From NCBI GenBank assembly GCA_014338405.1, contig JTDE01000426.1, positions 115,993-179,992 of the forward strand: a stretch of DNA of 64,000 nt, read 5' to 3'. The DNA comes from Paragonimus skrjabini miyazakii (taxonomy: Eukaryota; Platyhelminthes; Trematoda; Plagiorchiida; Troglotrematidae). Positions 52,470 to 63,315 of this stretch are shown here, piece by piece (within the stretch, counting starts at the first letter, position 1; each line of letters begins with the position of its first letter). The translations under genes and the position numbers were made by a program. The notes under the pieces are model-generated. The model did no database searches, had not been told where the DNA came from, and saw nothing but the letters and a program-made list of their open reading frames with translations.

Positions 52470-54386
52470 CACACCTACCGACCCAGTTAAACCGGACGTG
52501 ATAGCCACGTAAAATAACAGTGGACACTTTTTAATAGGATCTCAAGTCAGTAGACTAGCGTCACATTCACCTTTGTGATATACCAATGCTTTACCGAAAT
52601 AGACAAGCTCATCTCAGAAGGTTACGATAAAAGGTTGCTACCTCAAATCCTTTCTCTCAGATCAGTCGATGTCTCTTTTTAGTTCAAAATGTCTTGGTAT
52701 CATTTTCCCATTACTCGATGTCAGCCTAGTATGATTCGAGATTGTTGTAGCACTGCTGTACCAGTATATAGTACCACTCAAATTAAGTGTTTCACACTAG
52801 ACCAGGAGACGGAAAGTGGGGGCAGGTAAGTCACATTGAACTCACAACACTGTGAAGGCACACAAGCTTTTCAACTGGGTCACGTCAGCGAAAGCTGCAG
52901 TAGGCATCTGTGACATGGCTGCCAAATTAGAGGTTTGTTCTGCCCGGACTATTACTCTCCTCTCTATCGTCCCAGTATATGTTAGTAGCACTGGTCCACG
53001 GGCGTTTGCTGACCCAACTCGGTTAGAAGGCCCGTTAGTGTAAATCCTAACACATTAATGAGACTTCAGTATGATGTGCATGTTTTCACTCTTTATCCTT
53101 AGTTTGAACGACCCTGAAGATAAATATCAATTGCAGAAAACTTTTTAAATTGGCACGGAAAAATTAGTTCAAGACAGGCAAAAATATTACCGAAGCAACC
53201 TAAGGCGGGAGAAGCAAAAACGAGGACCTGACCGCTCAAAAGGAAATGTCATCGCAAACGTGAACCTTAGTAACTCGTTGTTAGTGCAACTTAGCAACCA
53301 TAAATGCACCGGATTTATTCAGTCAAACAGAGTGTTACGGAAGCACACAGCAGTGACACTGAACGTTTCTTTTCAAGAGATCCAGGTGAAAATGGACAGA
53401 TACGAGCCTAGATCTTGTGGCCAGCCCAAATCTATCCACTGTACAGGTTTGTTTGATGAGTTCAGACAGGAACGTGGCAGACACAGGAATGTTGCTTTGT
53501 GACAGCAAGCCTCGTGATGTTTGTCTCAAAAGTAACGTGATAACCAAACATCATTGGCTGGGATCGGGAGCTGCCAACGAAGAAACACGTTCAAACCAAC
53601 GTGATCGGCACAACATGATCAGCTAGCGGATCAAGAATCCGATAGACACATATCAGATCACCGAATGTACAGTTTAAACATGCAGCGGTTGACTGCAGCA
53701 CCCCGTGTCTGATGAGTAGTCACAGTATGAGTTACAACCAAGCAACTTCAACTATACGCAATAAAAATGTTTACAGGCTACTCCAATCTCACCACAGACT
53801 ATTAATGTGAGAGACTGATCCGGTGCCCAATAGGAAGTAGGACAGAAGAATCAGATTCTCGAAACAAAGAAGGGATAATCATTGCCTCATAGTAAGAATA
53901 CATTATCTAGGTAGTCAAAAACTCTCGATCCGACTGGTTGGTTGGACGAGAACAAACCGAACGAACCAACGTAACAATCAGAAATTCTCTAAACTGAAAG
54001 ACACAGGAATGCGAAGGCAATGCGTGAAAAGAGGGAGAATGATACAAAGAGCTAAAGAATCTCACATCCGACAAATTTGCTTGGGTTACGATACACATAG
54101 CACAAATTATTTCTGACACAAGCGATTGAAAATAATACATCACGGGAGCAAGACTGCATTGTCAGACAGGCTCAGAGAAAAGCCAGTATCGAAGACAGGA
54201 GGTGAACCCACGCAAATATATCGGACGGACAGAAGAGTGGAAAATCATATCACAAGTAATCTGTACAGTAAAAAAAATGGTAAGCGATAGAAAATTAACT
54301 AGATGATATACAGATCAGACTATTGAAGGCTATTCCAAATGCAATCAGCTGGGCTCGTCACAAGAAGCAGTGATGCATAACTGTTG
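52470..54386. other. Between convergent genes, nothing recognised
   Basis: Short open frames such as 52852-53043 and 53260-53502 (plus) have no domain. A TTTATT at about 53311, which is AATAAA on the minus strand, could be a distant polyadenylation signal for the carrier gene, but that is speculative. Confidence 0.45.
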
Positions 54387-54595
54387 TCAGCTCGTGGGGC
54401 GATCCGACGAACGCGTTTTGTCATACCAATGCAAGAAATGTTGCACCTGATGAAACACAGTGAAACTGATCCCAGAAGCGATAGGACCTTTGATCCAGTT
54501 CAGAGTGACGCCCTTGTACAATCCGCGAAACAACCCCTCGGTGGAGTAGACAATACGCAATGTGAGTCGAATACTTTTCAAGTACTCAGGATGAC
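54387..54595 (-). CDS. SLC25A42-like mitochondrial carrier, last coding exon
   Basis: The minus strand encodes the C-terminal part of a mitochondrial carrier (SLC25) protein. Recognisable pieces are HPEYLKSIRLTLRIVYSTEG, LFRGLYKGVTLNWIKGPIAS, then GISFTVFHQVQHFL and a short polar end at TGA 54387-54389. The E-G-x-x-x-x-GLYKG stretch is the matrix-loop signature of a carrier repeat. The N-W-x-KGPIAxGISF-x-x-F string of the last helix is the SLC25A42 form (SLC25A16 is the next closest). SLC25A42 exchanges coenzyme A and adenosine 3',5'-diphosphate across the inner mitochondrial membrane. The acceptor, on the minus strand, reads 'cttatcgaacag' with the exon starting at 54595 in phase 1 (mid-Gly of T-G-H-P). 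This exon is about a fifth of a 300-residue carrier. The earlier exons must lie at higher coordinates, but none was recognised here. Confidence 0.85.
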
Positions 54596-54874
54596 CTGTT
54601 CGATAAGAAAACCATGCAGATAAACAACCAGTTACGTGCAATATGTTATGACAGTAGATGAATCCAATTGTAGTGTTATGAATTATGAAAAAATGCAGAC
54701 CCTTATGAAGGATACACACAAGGACGTATGAAGGCAGTGTCAGGCCCTAATATTTACGAAAAATCTTAATAAACCTTTCGCATACACGCCAAAGCCATGT
54801 TAAGCTGCATAACAAGCCACCTGTGGCAAAGACCACAGATTGTTAGTTCACCCAGACCAGAAAGAACGTTCAGT

Positions 54875-54950
54875 CCAGTGGGGATTCGAACCAGTAAACA
54901 GTATTGTTGACACATATTGTTGTATCGTTATCACTGACCTACTTTCCGGC
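54875..54950 (-). repeat. tRNA-derived fragment with perfect box B
   Basis: On the minus strand GGTTCGAATCC at 54882-54892 is a perfect box B. A box A-like GTAGGTCAGTGA lies near 54934-54945. The arms between them do not form a cloverleaf, so it is a tRNA-derived repeat and not a working gene. Confidence 0.5.
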
Positions 54951-55625
54951 ATATTATACAAAAATTTCAGTTCGTCAGTGCACTGTGATTTTTGTATGTA
55001 AACAGTGCAAGATGATTTCAAAAGGCTGGTAATAGCCCGTACCAACGCTTACTCTTAATAGTGAATTACTGGGCGTAGACCAGGAGTACGAACTTGCGGT
55101 TAGAATGAACGCCGATGAAATCCATAATGAGATCACAACTCATATGGCTAAAGTCTCTATACTGTTTGTCAAGTTATGCTTATTGTGAAGCCCGCGTGAT
55201 CACAGTCTCTCTGAGAAGAGCTAAGTGTATAGCACAACCGTACAAAAAATCGTCTGAAAGAACCAGGTCCACCTGAATGATATGTGTACAGAAAGTGTCT
55301 TCAGTGCGACGGTAATTACGAGGTTTGCAGGATATTTTCGCAACAAATAGAATGTGTCAAACACGTCTTAGGTATACTAGGCCATCGCTTGTAAAACGCT
55401 ATTACATACATGCATACTGGATTAGGCTGAGAGCGACAATCTGATGACCAGCTCATGACGTGGGTTTGAAGCATGAACAATGAAGATGAAACCTGATTTA
55501 ACAGATAGTTCATCGATTTATGGTTGACACTCAAACAAAAGCAAGCATGTTGTGGATGCGTCGTGAGAGATGTTTCTATCACCAACAACTTCTTAAAATT
55601 TCGTGTTTTCCTCCTACTACTTGCG

Positions 55626-55651
55626 ATATATATATATATATATATATATAT
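55626..55651. repeat. AT dinucleotide microsatellite
   Basis: Thirteen uninterrupted AT units, producing Ile-Tyr runs in chance frames on both strands. Confidence 0.95.
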
Positions 55652-57364
55652 CACCTAAAACTAGTTAAAACTATTGGCAAATTGAAAGTGTGCGCACGAA
55701 CATCTGGTCGAGCCTAAAGGTCATGTTTTATAAACAAGTTTGGTGCAAATCATGACTAAGGTACCTGATAAACGACAATCCAGAGGCAGGTTGAATAGTA
55801 GCACAGTGTGGACACACACACATACACAAGTAGCATTCGTTGCCACTGAGACACGTATCTATTTGACACTAGTGCGCCAGTAATCAATTGTTCAGTTACA
55901 CTAATAATTTCAGAACACAAGAGTTAAATGTTGTGGGCTTAAAAAACAGAAGACGACGCCCAGAATATCACCGTTCATTGTTACACCTAACTATCTACAT
56001 AAAGTAATAAACAGGCAAGTTGATCGAATACAACGGCAGAGTGGTAATAGTTTTTAGACGAATCCCAGAGAGGTTATTGACTATGCAGTAATAAAAAGTT
56101 CACACAAAAACATACTGTCAAACATAGCAATCACAAAAAAAACTAACTCATCGCATTCGCCTGATTAATATAGCCCTTCATACGTGTGACTGTGAAAATG
56201 AAAAACGGAACACACAAAATCTACAGTACGGTTGGCACGAAGCTCTAAAATGGCGCTTTTCTCACAGTCTGATCACTTAGTACCGACAAAGGCTCGTATG
56301 TCTGCCTAACCAATTTTGACTGACCGTTTGTAAGAGAGACTGGCTATTGTGTATAGAGGGTAGGTGATCCATTTGCCAGTTCGTTTATCAATCATATACA
56401 GATCCTTTCTTTTCTAATTCCTTCAATCTTTGCTGCACTACACTGGAGACCGATAAACCTAGGCCAATTATTCGATACGTGCGTGTATCGTCATAATTGA
56501 TACTTTGAAAGTCCATTCATATGCTCGCCAACTGAGCACACTTGGTCACGTCGAATGGATCAACGTAATGTGAACACTTGTCAGCTTCATCCACGGTTTC
56601 TTCGATGTCGCGTTCAGTATTTACTTTAAGTTGACGCTATTCACGCAAAAGTGTAGTTGCAGCAATGCTCCTCATTTTCATTACGGTTGTCAACTGTTTA
56701 TCAATTCTTTAAATAAATGTGTACCACCTGGACGAAGATGATTTGAGCAGATCAGAGTACGCATCTATTGTGACAGTATGATACCTCAATTGTAATGACG
56801 TTATTTAATTAATATCTACACGTATCCGATTGCGGTACGCGAGACATTGCGGAAACCGATTGGTTGAAAAAATTCAACAATGTTAACCGGAATAGGTCTC
56901 AATAAAAAAAACATGTAAGCAGAGACAAATTAGATGTTAACAGTACTTAAGTGAAGAGTTCTGAGAGTAGCATCCAGCCTGGTTCAGTAGTAAAATCAAG
57001 GAATCGATCAATGGCGTCACACTATCACATGCAGTAGATTTTAATTACTATCTACTAGGTTCTTAACTGGATCGATCAGTTTATACCTTGTGATTTCACA
57101 TGCGGTATTAATACCGGATAAGTATAATCATTAAACTTCATAACGCTGTTGTTACTCTATAGACGCGTTTACTTACAGAACTGAGAACAACGGGCTACCA
57201 AGGTTCGATTATGGATTTCTCCATTTTACGTAAGAAAAAATACAAGTTCCGATTGGATTCCAATGTTTTATAACATACAATTTCGTTTGTGAGTAGTACA
57301 GTGCGTACATTTGAGAACTAGATGGCAGGTTTCAACGTCAGGAAGACAGGAAAGCAGAAGTGAT

Positions 57365-57554
57365 TATTGGAGATGTGTACATGCACCATGTAGGACGCTT
57401 CACTAAGGCGAATGACGATGCGCTACTTTCCAACGGGTGCGGATACATGTCACTTACGCAAGTGAATGTACGCGTTTGTTGTTTTGTTTTCACATAACTT
57501 GTAATGGATTTCCTGCATTACATAATTAACCAGACCAAGCATCTTTTGCGGTCC
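57365..57554 (+). repeat. 5' LTR of the gypsy element
   Basis: About 190 bases beginning TATTGGAGATGTGTACATGC, aligning with the 3' LTR start TGTTGGAGACGTGCATATGC. It ends 'accaagcatcttttgcggtc', answering 'gccaagcgtcttttacagta'. 'ttttcacataacttgtaatg' matches 'ttttcacataccctgtaatag'. The AATAAA of the 3' LTR is here changed to 'attacataat'. The primer-binding site should follow at about 57555, but it was not assigned to a tRNA. Confidence 0.75.
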
Positions 57555-57569
57555 AAGTTGGTGCAGTGA

Positions 57570-58140
57570 CGAACACGAGGATGAAAATACTCTGCCTGCA
57601 CCCGTTCAGAGATAGAGACCTCCGGACATTCCTGCACGACAATGAGGACGTGGCCGATGTGGTCGGAGTCGAAGCAGACCGTGGGTAGCTGGCTGCGCTG
57701 CGGACACCGGTGAATGGCAAGGTGAAGGCGGTGCTAGACTCAGCGCGAAGAGGCCCTGCGGAGATGCAATGAGGTGCTGGGAAGCAGGCGCTGATGGCTG
57801 CGTTTGACGGCCAGACTGATTGCCAGAAAGCCATGCGGTGGTTCAAGACTGCCGGGCATCGACAAGGAGCCGATCTCTCTATGTTCGCCGTCATTCTGTA
57901 AGGATTACTGGAAAAAGCATTACTAGAACCAGATTCAGAATCACGACGGCAGTTGTTGGCGGAGCAGTATGTCGGAGGTCTTCCGATGGCAGTTGACGAT
58001 CAAGTCTGCACTGCTCATGTCTCTCGGTGGATAGACCTTGATGAGCTTGCGAAAGTGACGCGAGGGTTCAGGGTTACGTCCGCCGCACTGGTGGATGCGA
58101 ACGAAAATACGGACAAGAAGACATTAAATGAAATGCAGTA
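57570..58140 (+). pseudogene. gag region of the gypsy element
   Basis: Broken frames give pieces of a gag protein. Early are LCLHPFRDRDLRTFLHDNED (near 57588) and VKAVLDSARRGPAEMQ (near 57724). Then come FAVILxGLLEKALLEPDSES (from 57881, across a stop) and LLAEQYVGGLPMAVDDQV (near 57955). The A-x-L-x-x-x-E-S-R-x-x-L-L-A-E-Q-x-x-x-G-L-P pattern is common in invertebrate gypsy gag. Long open frames on the opposite strand (57526-57894) are shadows of this region. Confidence 0.65.
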
Positions 58141-58329
58141 GACAACGGAGCAGCTAGCAGCAGATGTGGGTGCACTTAGAACAGTATCACGGGAGAACAA
58201 CTGATAAGGAGGCTGTTTCATCCGTGGTAATAAAGGATATTGGAAGGAATGCTCAAACCGGCGGTTTAGAAGGCTTAGAAATGGCGTTCCATGATTGTTG
58301 GGCTGGCCAACTAGGAATGGGAGCCATTG

Positions 58330-58600
58330 AGAGGGGTTGAAGCCGACAGAGTGATAGAACAGTGCTTGGTCAAAACAGGGGCGGTTATTTCGCTGATTGC
58401 CCGTGCAGAGAAGAAAAACGTAAAACCGACACTTATGATGATCAAGACATTTGGAGATCATAACCTACTAGCTGATGACGTGAAAGAAAGCGAGGTAGGT
58501 ACTGGCGACCATATCGTGAAACACCATTTCAATGTATGCCTAAAAACGAACCTTGGGGCCAATTCCCTCGCTGTAACAGATGTCGTGATTGACCTGATGC
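58330..58600 (+). pseudogene. Protease region of the gypsy element
   Basis: A frame reads VIEQCLVKTGAVISLIARAE. Retroviral-type aspartic proteases have a D-(T/S)-G-A active site followed by a hydrophobic S-x-(I/L) stretch. Here the Asp is replaced by Lys, so the enzyme would be dead. The following flap and C-terminal parts are recognisable only in outline. Confidence 0.55.
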
Positions 58601-58607
58601 TCAAGAA

Positions 58608-59260
58608 ATGTACGATCCCCCCATATTCACTAAACAGCAAAAAATGGCATCAATCAAGTACGCACGGCTAAAAAGCCCACTATCCGCCTTGTTTCAGTCT
58701 AAGATTGAGGAGTACGCCGAGTTAGTTACGAACGAGGATTATCCTTACGGAATCTGCAGTTGGATTGCACATAAAATACCAACAACCGGAACATTTCGAC
58801 CTCACGGACCACACAGGATACCAGTTCATCTGGAAGAGGAAGTGAAAAGGCAAATACAGAATATGCTGGATGGGGATGTTATCAAAGGATCCAACAGTCC
58901 GCATAACTCGCCTATTCTCCTAGTGAACCAGTCCAACGGGAAGTATCGCTCTTGTGTGGATTTTAGACGGTTGAATGAGATAACACAGAAAAAAGGTGTG
59001 CCAATACCGTCTGTCGCTGATATGTTTGACAAGCTGCAACAGGGGAAGTTGTTCACAGTATTAGACATACGCTACGGATACTGGCAGGTACCGATCAAAC
59101 CCACGGATCGTGAGAAAACCGCATTCACGGTGGGCGAATAACTATCAATTCAAGCGTATGCCGTTTGGCTTATCTGGGGCACCGTTCACATTTCGACGCC
59201 TGATGGTTCAGCTGGTAAAACGACTGGATAATGTGGCGGTATAGGGAAATGATATTGTTA
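58608..59260 (+). pseudogene. Reverse transcriptase region of the gypsy element
   Basis: An open stretch to 59141 has the gypsy order: YDPPIFTKQQKMASIKYARL, then HRIPVHLEEEVKRQIQNMLD, SPILLVNQSNGKYRSCVDFR, RLNEITQKKGVPIPSVADMF and LFTVLDIRYGYWQVPI. A frameshift near 59141 is followed by FKRMPFGLSGAPFTFRRLM. The catalytic Y-x-D-D box near 59240 has a stop in place of Tyr and Asn for the first Asp (stop-G-N-D-I-V). The enzyme is therefore inactive in two ways. Confidence 0.9.
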
Positions 59261-59529
59261 ATATAGTAACACGGAATGGGAACATGCCGCCCATACAAAT
59301 GCTGTCTTAAATCGAATTAAGAACTCAGGACTCCGGATTAATGCCGATAAGTAACAACTCGGACGGTCGTTGATGATGTTACTGGGACACAAGGTGGGTC
59401 AAGATGAAACCAGGCCTCTGCCAGAGAAAGTACCGACAATTAGAGAGGTTGTCGTTCTATGTTCTTAGCGCATGCTGAGACAATTTCTGGGTTGAGGAGA
59501 GTACTGCAGTCGGGTCGTGGAAAATTTTC

Positions 59530-60165
59530 ATTTCATTATGTCACCATTGTCTGAACTCCTGCGAAAAAAACAGGCAAGTTGAATGGACCGACGAGGCTCA
59601 GGGCGCGTTCAGACGTGTGCAACAAGCGATGAACAGGTAACAACTGACGCCGAAACTTCCAAATACCAAAGGAACGACCACCGTAGCAGCAGATAACAGT
59701 GACCGCGGCATTGGAGTAGTACTCAAGCAGAAGGAAGGAGTAATCGAACATGTTAGCAGAGTCCTGCATCGGCACAACAGAAGTATTCGATCACTGAGGA
59801 GGAGTATTTGGTAATCGTCTGAGCGCTGGACAAGTGGAGGCCGTATTTGTTTCACGTGGAGACGGATCACATACCTCCAAAATGGATCAAGACTGCGAGG
59901 GACTCAAAAGGAAAATTATCCCGATGGGCACTGTGCCTACAGGAATATGATTTCACGTTCAATCATGTGCCTGCTCCTAACAACTGCGTCGCTGATTATT
60001 CTTTTCGACCGCAGATAGATGACGAACTTCTCAAATTGACTTTTGGAATCAACGGCTCAGCAATGGGGCAGGATACAAAATCACCAGTGTGTCTACAGAG
60101 TCGAGATAAGACTCTATGGAAGGTGAATAGTGCTCTGGCAACAGACAAGTGTCCCAACAAATACT
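59530..60165 (+). pseudogene. RNase H and connection region of the gypsy element
   Basis: Frames read KLPNTKGTTTVAADNSDRGI then GVVLKQKEGVIEHVSRVL. This is the RNase H start, normally with a D-A-S motif and here D-N-S. Next comes the ITEEEYLVIV and ALDKWRPYLFHVETDHIPPK segment, which is typical. SRWALCLQEYDFTFNHVPAP followed by NNCVADYSFRPQ ends the RNase H domain. Stops separate the pieces at 59620-59850. Confidence 0.8.
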
Positions 60166-60248
60166 AAAGATGAAGAGCTAAAAATAACCGCTTTTCAACG
60201 GGAAAGATTTGGGTATTAACGTTGTAATGTGCCGCTAGTAGCACTCAT

Positions 60249-60960
60249 GTGATGGTCACTCCAAAACAATTGAGGAGGAAACTGGCAATAAAATGCCCTG
60301 AAATGCTGCGCAGCGGATGCGCCAAAACGTACGACCAGCTGCAACAAGGAGCATACTGGTCGCAAACAAAAGACGACATGACGGACCACGTACTTGTCTG
60401 CCAACAGTGTCAGTTACTGAAAAGTGATGGGTGGGGGGGGGGGGGGGGGGGGGTCAGAGCAGACCCTACAGCCAATACCGGCCTCCGAAATCGGGGAACT
60501 CTGGTCGGTGGATCCTATGGACCCATTTTCACCACGCGCTCACGGTAACTAGTACGTTCTGATCATGATAGAACACTAAGTGTTGGATCGAAGCAACTGG
60601 CATTTCAGACCAGAAGATGTCTACGGTAAATGACATGTTGATGAAGCAAATCGTGGCGTACCAAAGGCTATCTTGACAGATCAGGGACCATGCTTTGAAA
60701 GCGATGAGTTTCGAATACATGCAGCAACTGGGAATCAACCGCATCCGAATGACAACATCTCACAAGCAAACGTATGGCCTTACAGAACATAACAATCGAA
60801 CAATCAAAGAACGGTTATCAGCTAAAAAAGGCGAATGGGAGTCTGTATTAACACTGGTGCTATTGGCTCACCGTGCGTTTGCTCAGGTGAGCACCAAGAA
60901 ATCTTCATTTAAATTTATCTACGGTAGAAACCCTCGACTTCCAGTGGATTAAGACATCGG
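60249..60960 (+). pseudogene. Integrase region of the gypsy element
   Basis: The zinc-binding N-terminus is seen as KTYDQLQQGAYWSQTKDDMT followed by DHVLVCQQCQLLKSDG. Only the second His-Cys-x-x-Cys half is clear. The core is broken by the poly-G run and by shifts. LTDQGPCFESDEF near 60674 holds the second catalytic Asp. NNRTIKERLSAKKGEWESVL then TLVLLAHRAFAQVSTKKSSF and IYGRNPRLPVD give the core C-terminus. Confidence 0.85.
60433..60453 (+). repeat. Homopolymer of 21 G
   Basis: Twenty-one consecutive G after 'gatgggt', inside the integrase region just after the zinc-binding half. It breaks the reading frame. Runs like this can form G-quadruplexes and are also places where sequence assemblies often have length errors. 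Confidence 0.9.
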
Positions 60961-61479
60961 AATGTGGCCACAATGCAGTAATTCTATCAAACAATTAGTT
61001 GCCGAAAAAGCAATATCTTGAATCGCCGCAGGCTCACGCAAAAGAGCAAACAGCGATTCAACGACTCGACAAAGCTAGAACGTTCAATCCCCTCCTTCAT
61101 TTGATATATCGAAAGCATCGGAACACAGACGCCAGCGGATCTGTCCCCAAAAAAATTCCGCCTAAATGGAAAGGTTTGTAGTTAGCAATTTCTCGAAGTG
61201 GTCCGGTATACACGATCCAGAGAAACGGTAGTAGAAAACGATTGCATGACAATGAGTTAGCAAAGTGGCATGATATGTCAGTGCAGCGAACCAGTGAGCC
61301 GGGAGACAATATTGTGTTGATCGGGGAGAATTCATCAGCAGGCAAAGGGGTCAAGGAATCACAGAAGGGAAAGGAGTGTAATATAACATGCAGCTTCGAT
61401 CGTGACAAGTGACACGGCTCATACGGGCAGAAACTAAAGGGCAAGTTTCAGAGCTGGAAAGACCAGGGAGTGAAGCGAC

Positions 61480-61668
61480 TGTTGGAGACGTGCATATGCA
61501 TTAGGCGCAACGTGTCAACAAAGGGAATGTCGCTGCATTATTGTGAAGAATCTGCATACACGGCGGTCGTGCAAAATAGTGTTTGTATTTACTGTTCTAT
61601 ATTTTCACATACCCTGTAATAGACTTCTTGCAATAAACAACTCAGGCCAAGCGTCTTTTACAGTAACA
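61480..61668 (+). repeat. 3' LTR of the gypsy element
   Basis: About 189 bases starting TGTTGGAGACGTGCATATGC and ending 'cttttacagtaaca'. It contains an AATAAA at 61632-61637, a fitting polyadenylation signal. The pairing with 57365-57554 is described there. Confidence 0.75.
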
Positions 61669-62985
61669 ACAGTATGCACAGAAATCCCCACTTATAGGTC
61701 TCTCAATGACCACTACCTTACAGAGACCACATTCGTCAGGTCACAAGGATCTTCTAGAAGAATTTACCATTCTAAAGAAATCGCCCTCAAATACGACACA
61801 TGGAACATAATTCTGTCCCAAGTTAGTCTAATTTCATTCTGGACAGACCATATGCTTTTCCCCCTAACATTCAACCAACACGAGATAGTTGACCTGATGG
61901 TTCTACATACAGCCAGGGTCGTCCCACGTCATTGGTATCATTTTCTGATCATTTTTACACGAACATATCGGTGGCGGATTGTGGACTCTATTTGACTTCC
62001 ACTCCATCAAAGTACGTGTAGCTCAGGCGGTCTGTAGTCCCTGTCGAACAAATCTTCGGTAATACACAGAACAGGAACATGAGGCGAATGAGAAGACAAA
62101 CCAGTCCGTTATTCCATCGGAAACAAGACCGTAAGTAGTGAAGCTTAACTCACTTGGTACCAGGAGAATGGTAATCTCTAAGAAACCGTGTAAAAATATA
62201 GTGTCCATCGAATGATGTTCAAGGAGGGAAACACTGTACTGACGACGATAACAGACAATTATCGAAACTAAGAGTAAGTGATCCTCATGCATCGCACGCG
62301 CAGTGGATCGATGGACTTGGTTAGAGTTCCATCCAAGAGTGACAAGACTCCCACCCCGAAGAGATCGATTTTGGCCAGGCTTGCCAGTCGCCAACGTAGG
62401 AGAGGCAACTATGGAGTAACGTACGTAAGATACTCTATTATCGATGTACGATAGAAGCTCTGGTTTTCGGTGTTGCACCCAACGGTAGTTGTTCTGTAAA
62501 TCTGTAACTTAATCAGATAGTCTTGTAATGCGACAACTTCAACATTTACCATGAATTCTCGAATCCCAGTCTCCAGTAGATTACTGATCTGGAACAGTAT
62601 ATTACCATACAAACGATTCAAATACCCCACATATATACATAGATCTGCATCATATCAACAGTAGGCCAAAACATTCACAGTAACAGTAGCCTCCTTGTCC
62701 AGTAAAAGATTACAGTTTTCTCACTGTAATGGTTTGTTGAATACATTAGATTCTTCAAAAACATCTGGTACATGAAGCATTTCACATTTAGTAGTAGTCT
62801 AGATTTACAACCTAGGAAAAGGCGAACAATATCGGTGTTGTAATGGGTTCGATGAATCAAACTAGGGGAAGATTCCATGTGATGTAATTAGGAATTCTTG
62901 ATATTACATAATTGGGGGTTGACAGAAAGAGCAAGCTGGATTCGTTGTAACACTTTCCTTAAGGAGAAAAATCATGACTTCATTC
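61669..62985. other. Flank right of the gypsy element, no gene recognised
   Basis: Two opposed open frames, 61543-61995 (plus) and 62023-62478 (minus), are each about 150 codons, but neither resembles a known family. The first partly overlaps the LTR. The second was checked for carrier-family motifs and gave only a short chance-level likeness. Confidence 0.4.
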
Positions 62986-62989
62986 ACAG

Positions 62990-63165
62990 TTGGCTGCTGC
63001 TTTCGCAATCCCGTGAACTTTCTGTCGACTTTTTTCGCAGAGACGCATTAGAACCGACCTTCACGCCTGTTAAAGCTCGTCAGTAGAGCAAATCCTTGTC
63101 ACGGATGGGATTAAAACTCCGGCCATCATTTATGAGGTAACCATATAGAACACTGCATCACTGAC
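62990..63165 (-). repeat. Composite SINE, minus copy
   Basis: In reverse it matches the body and tRNA-like centre. 'taaagctcgtcagtagagca' near 63072 answers 'gcactactgacgagctctaa'. 'gatgggattaaaactccggc' near 63103 is box B and its flank. 'ttatgaggtaaccatataga' near 63130 is followed by 'acactgcatcactgactgat', which answers the box A side 'caatggcgcagtggtaaac'. Confidence 0.6.
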
Positions 63166-63184
63166 TGATGAAATCGTAGTTGAA

Positions 63185-63315
63185 CTTCAAATAGCAAGCT
63201 CAAAGAGAGGCAAAGTTCGAGTCCAATGGTTCAGTTCAAAAGCGATTGGCTAACAATTATGTGGGAATGTAAAACTTATGATCAACCGTGAGTGGTGTTC
63301 AAGTTAAGGCGACCG
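63185..63315 (+). repeat. Composite SINE, plus copy, head-to-head partner
   Basis: 'aaagttcgagtccaatggtt' near 63211 answers the 'gaaactcgagtctagtgctt' body block. 'agcgattggctaacaattat' near 63241 answers the 'gggccgactgg' area. 'gatcaaccgtgagtggtgtt' near 63281 answers the tail 'aatcaattgtgggtgatgtt'. The tRNA-like centre is missing. It faces away from the minus copy just to its left. Confidence 0.55.

Larger units (their letters stand above)
54600..57364. other. Carrier gene intron or flank, no exon recognised
   Basis: A further exon of the minus-strand carrier, ending in a Px(D/E)xx(R/K) signature, was looked for but not seen. The stretch holds the tRNA-like fragment at 54875-54950 and the AT repeat at 55626-55651. 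Other open frames are short and unlike known proteins. Confidence 0.45.
57365..61668 (+). mobile_element. Decayed Ty3/gypsy LTR retrotransposon
   Basis: A full-length but dead element of about 4.3 kb. It is bounded by two related LTRs and has gag, protease, reverse transcriptase, RNase H and integrase regions in gypsy order. All coding regions carry stops and frameshifts. No envelope-like region was seen. The two LTRs differ at many positions, so the insertion is old. A clear target-site duplication could not be fixed. It lies in the flank or an intron of the minus-strand carrier gene, in the opposite direction to it. Confidence 0.9.

Noticed and set aside
57526..57894. 122-codon open frame on the minus strand
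   Set aside because: It is antisense to the gag region of the gypsy element, and its length is a by-product of that region's composition. No domain was seen.
58015..58461. 148-codon open frame on the minus strand
   Set aside because: It is antisense to gag and protease of the same element and has no family likeness.
62023..62478. 151-codon minus-strand frame considered as an upstream exon of the carrier gene
   Set aside because: It lacks the carrier signature P-x-(D/E)-x-x-(R/K) and repeat glycines. A GxLSLxxG likeness in another frame is too short and is followed by a stop.
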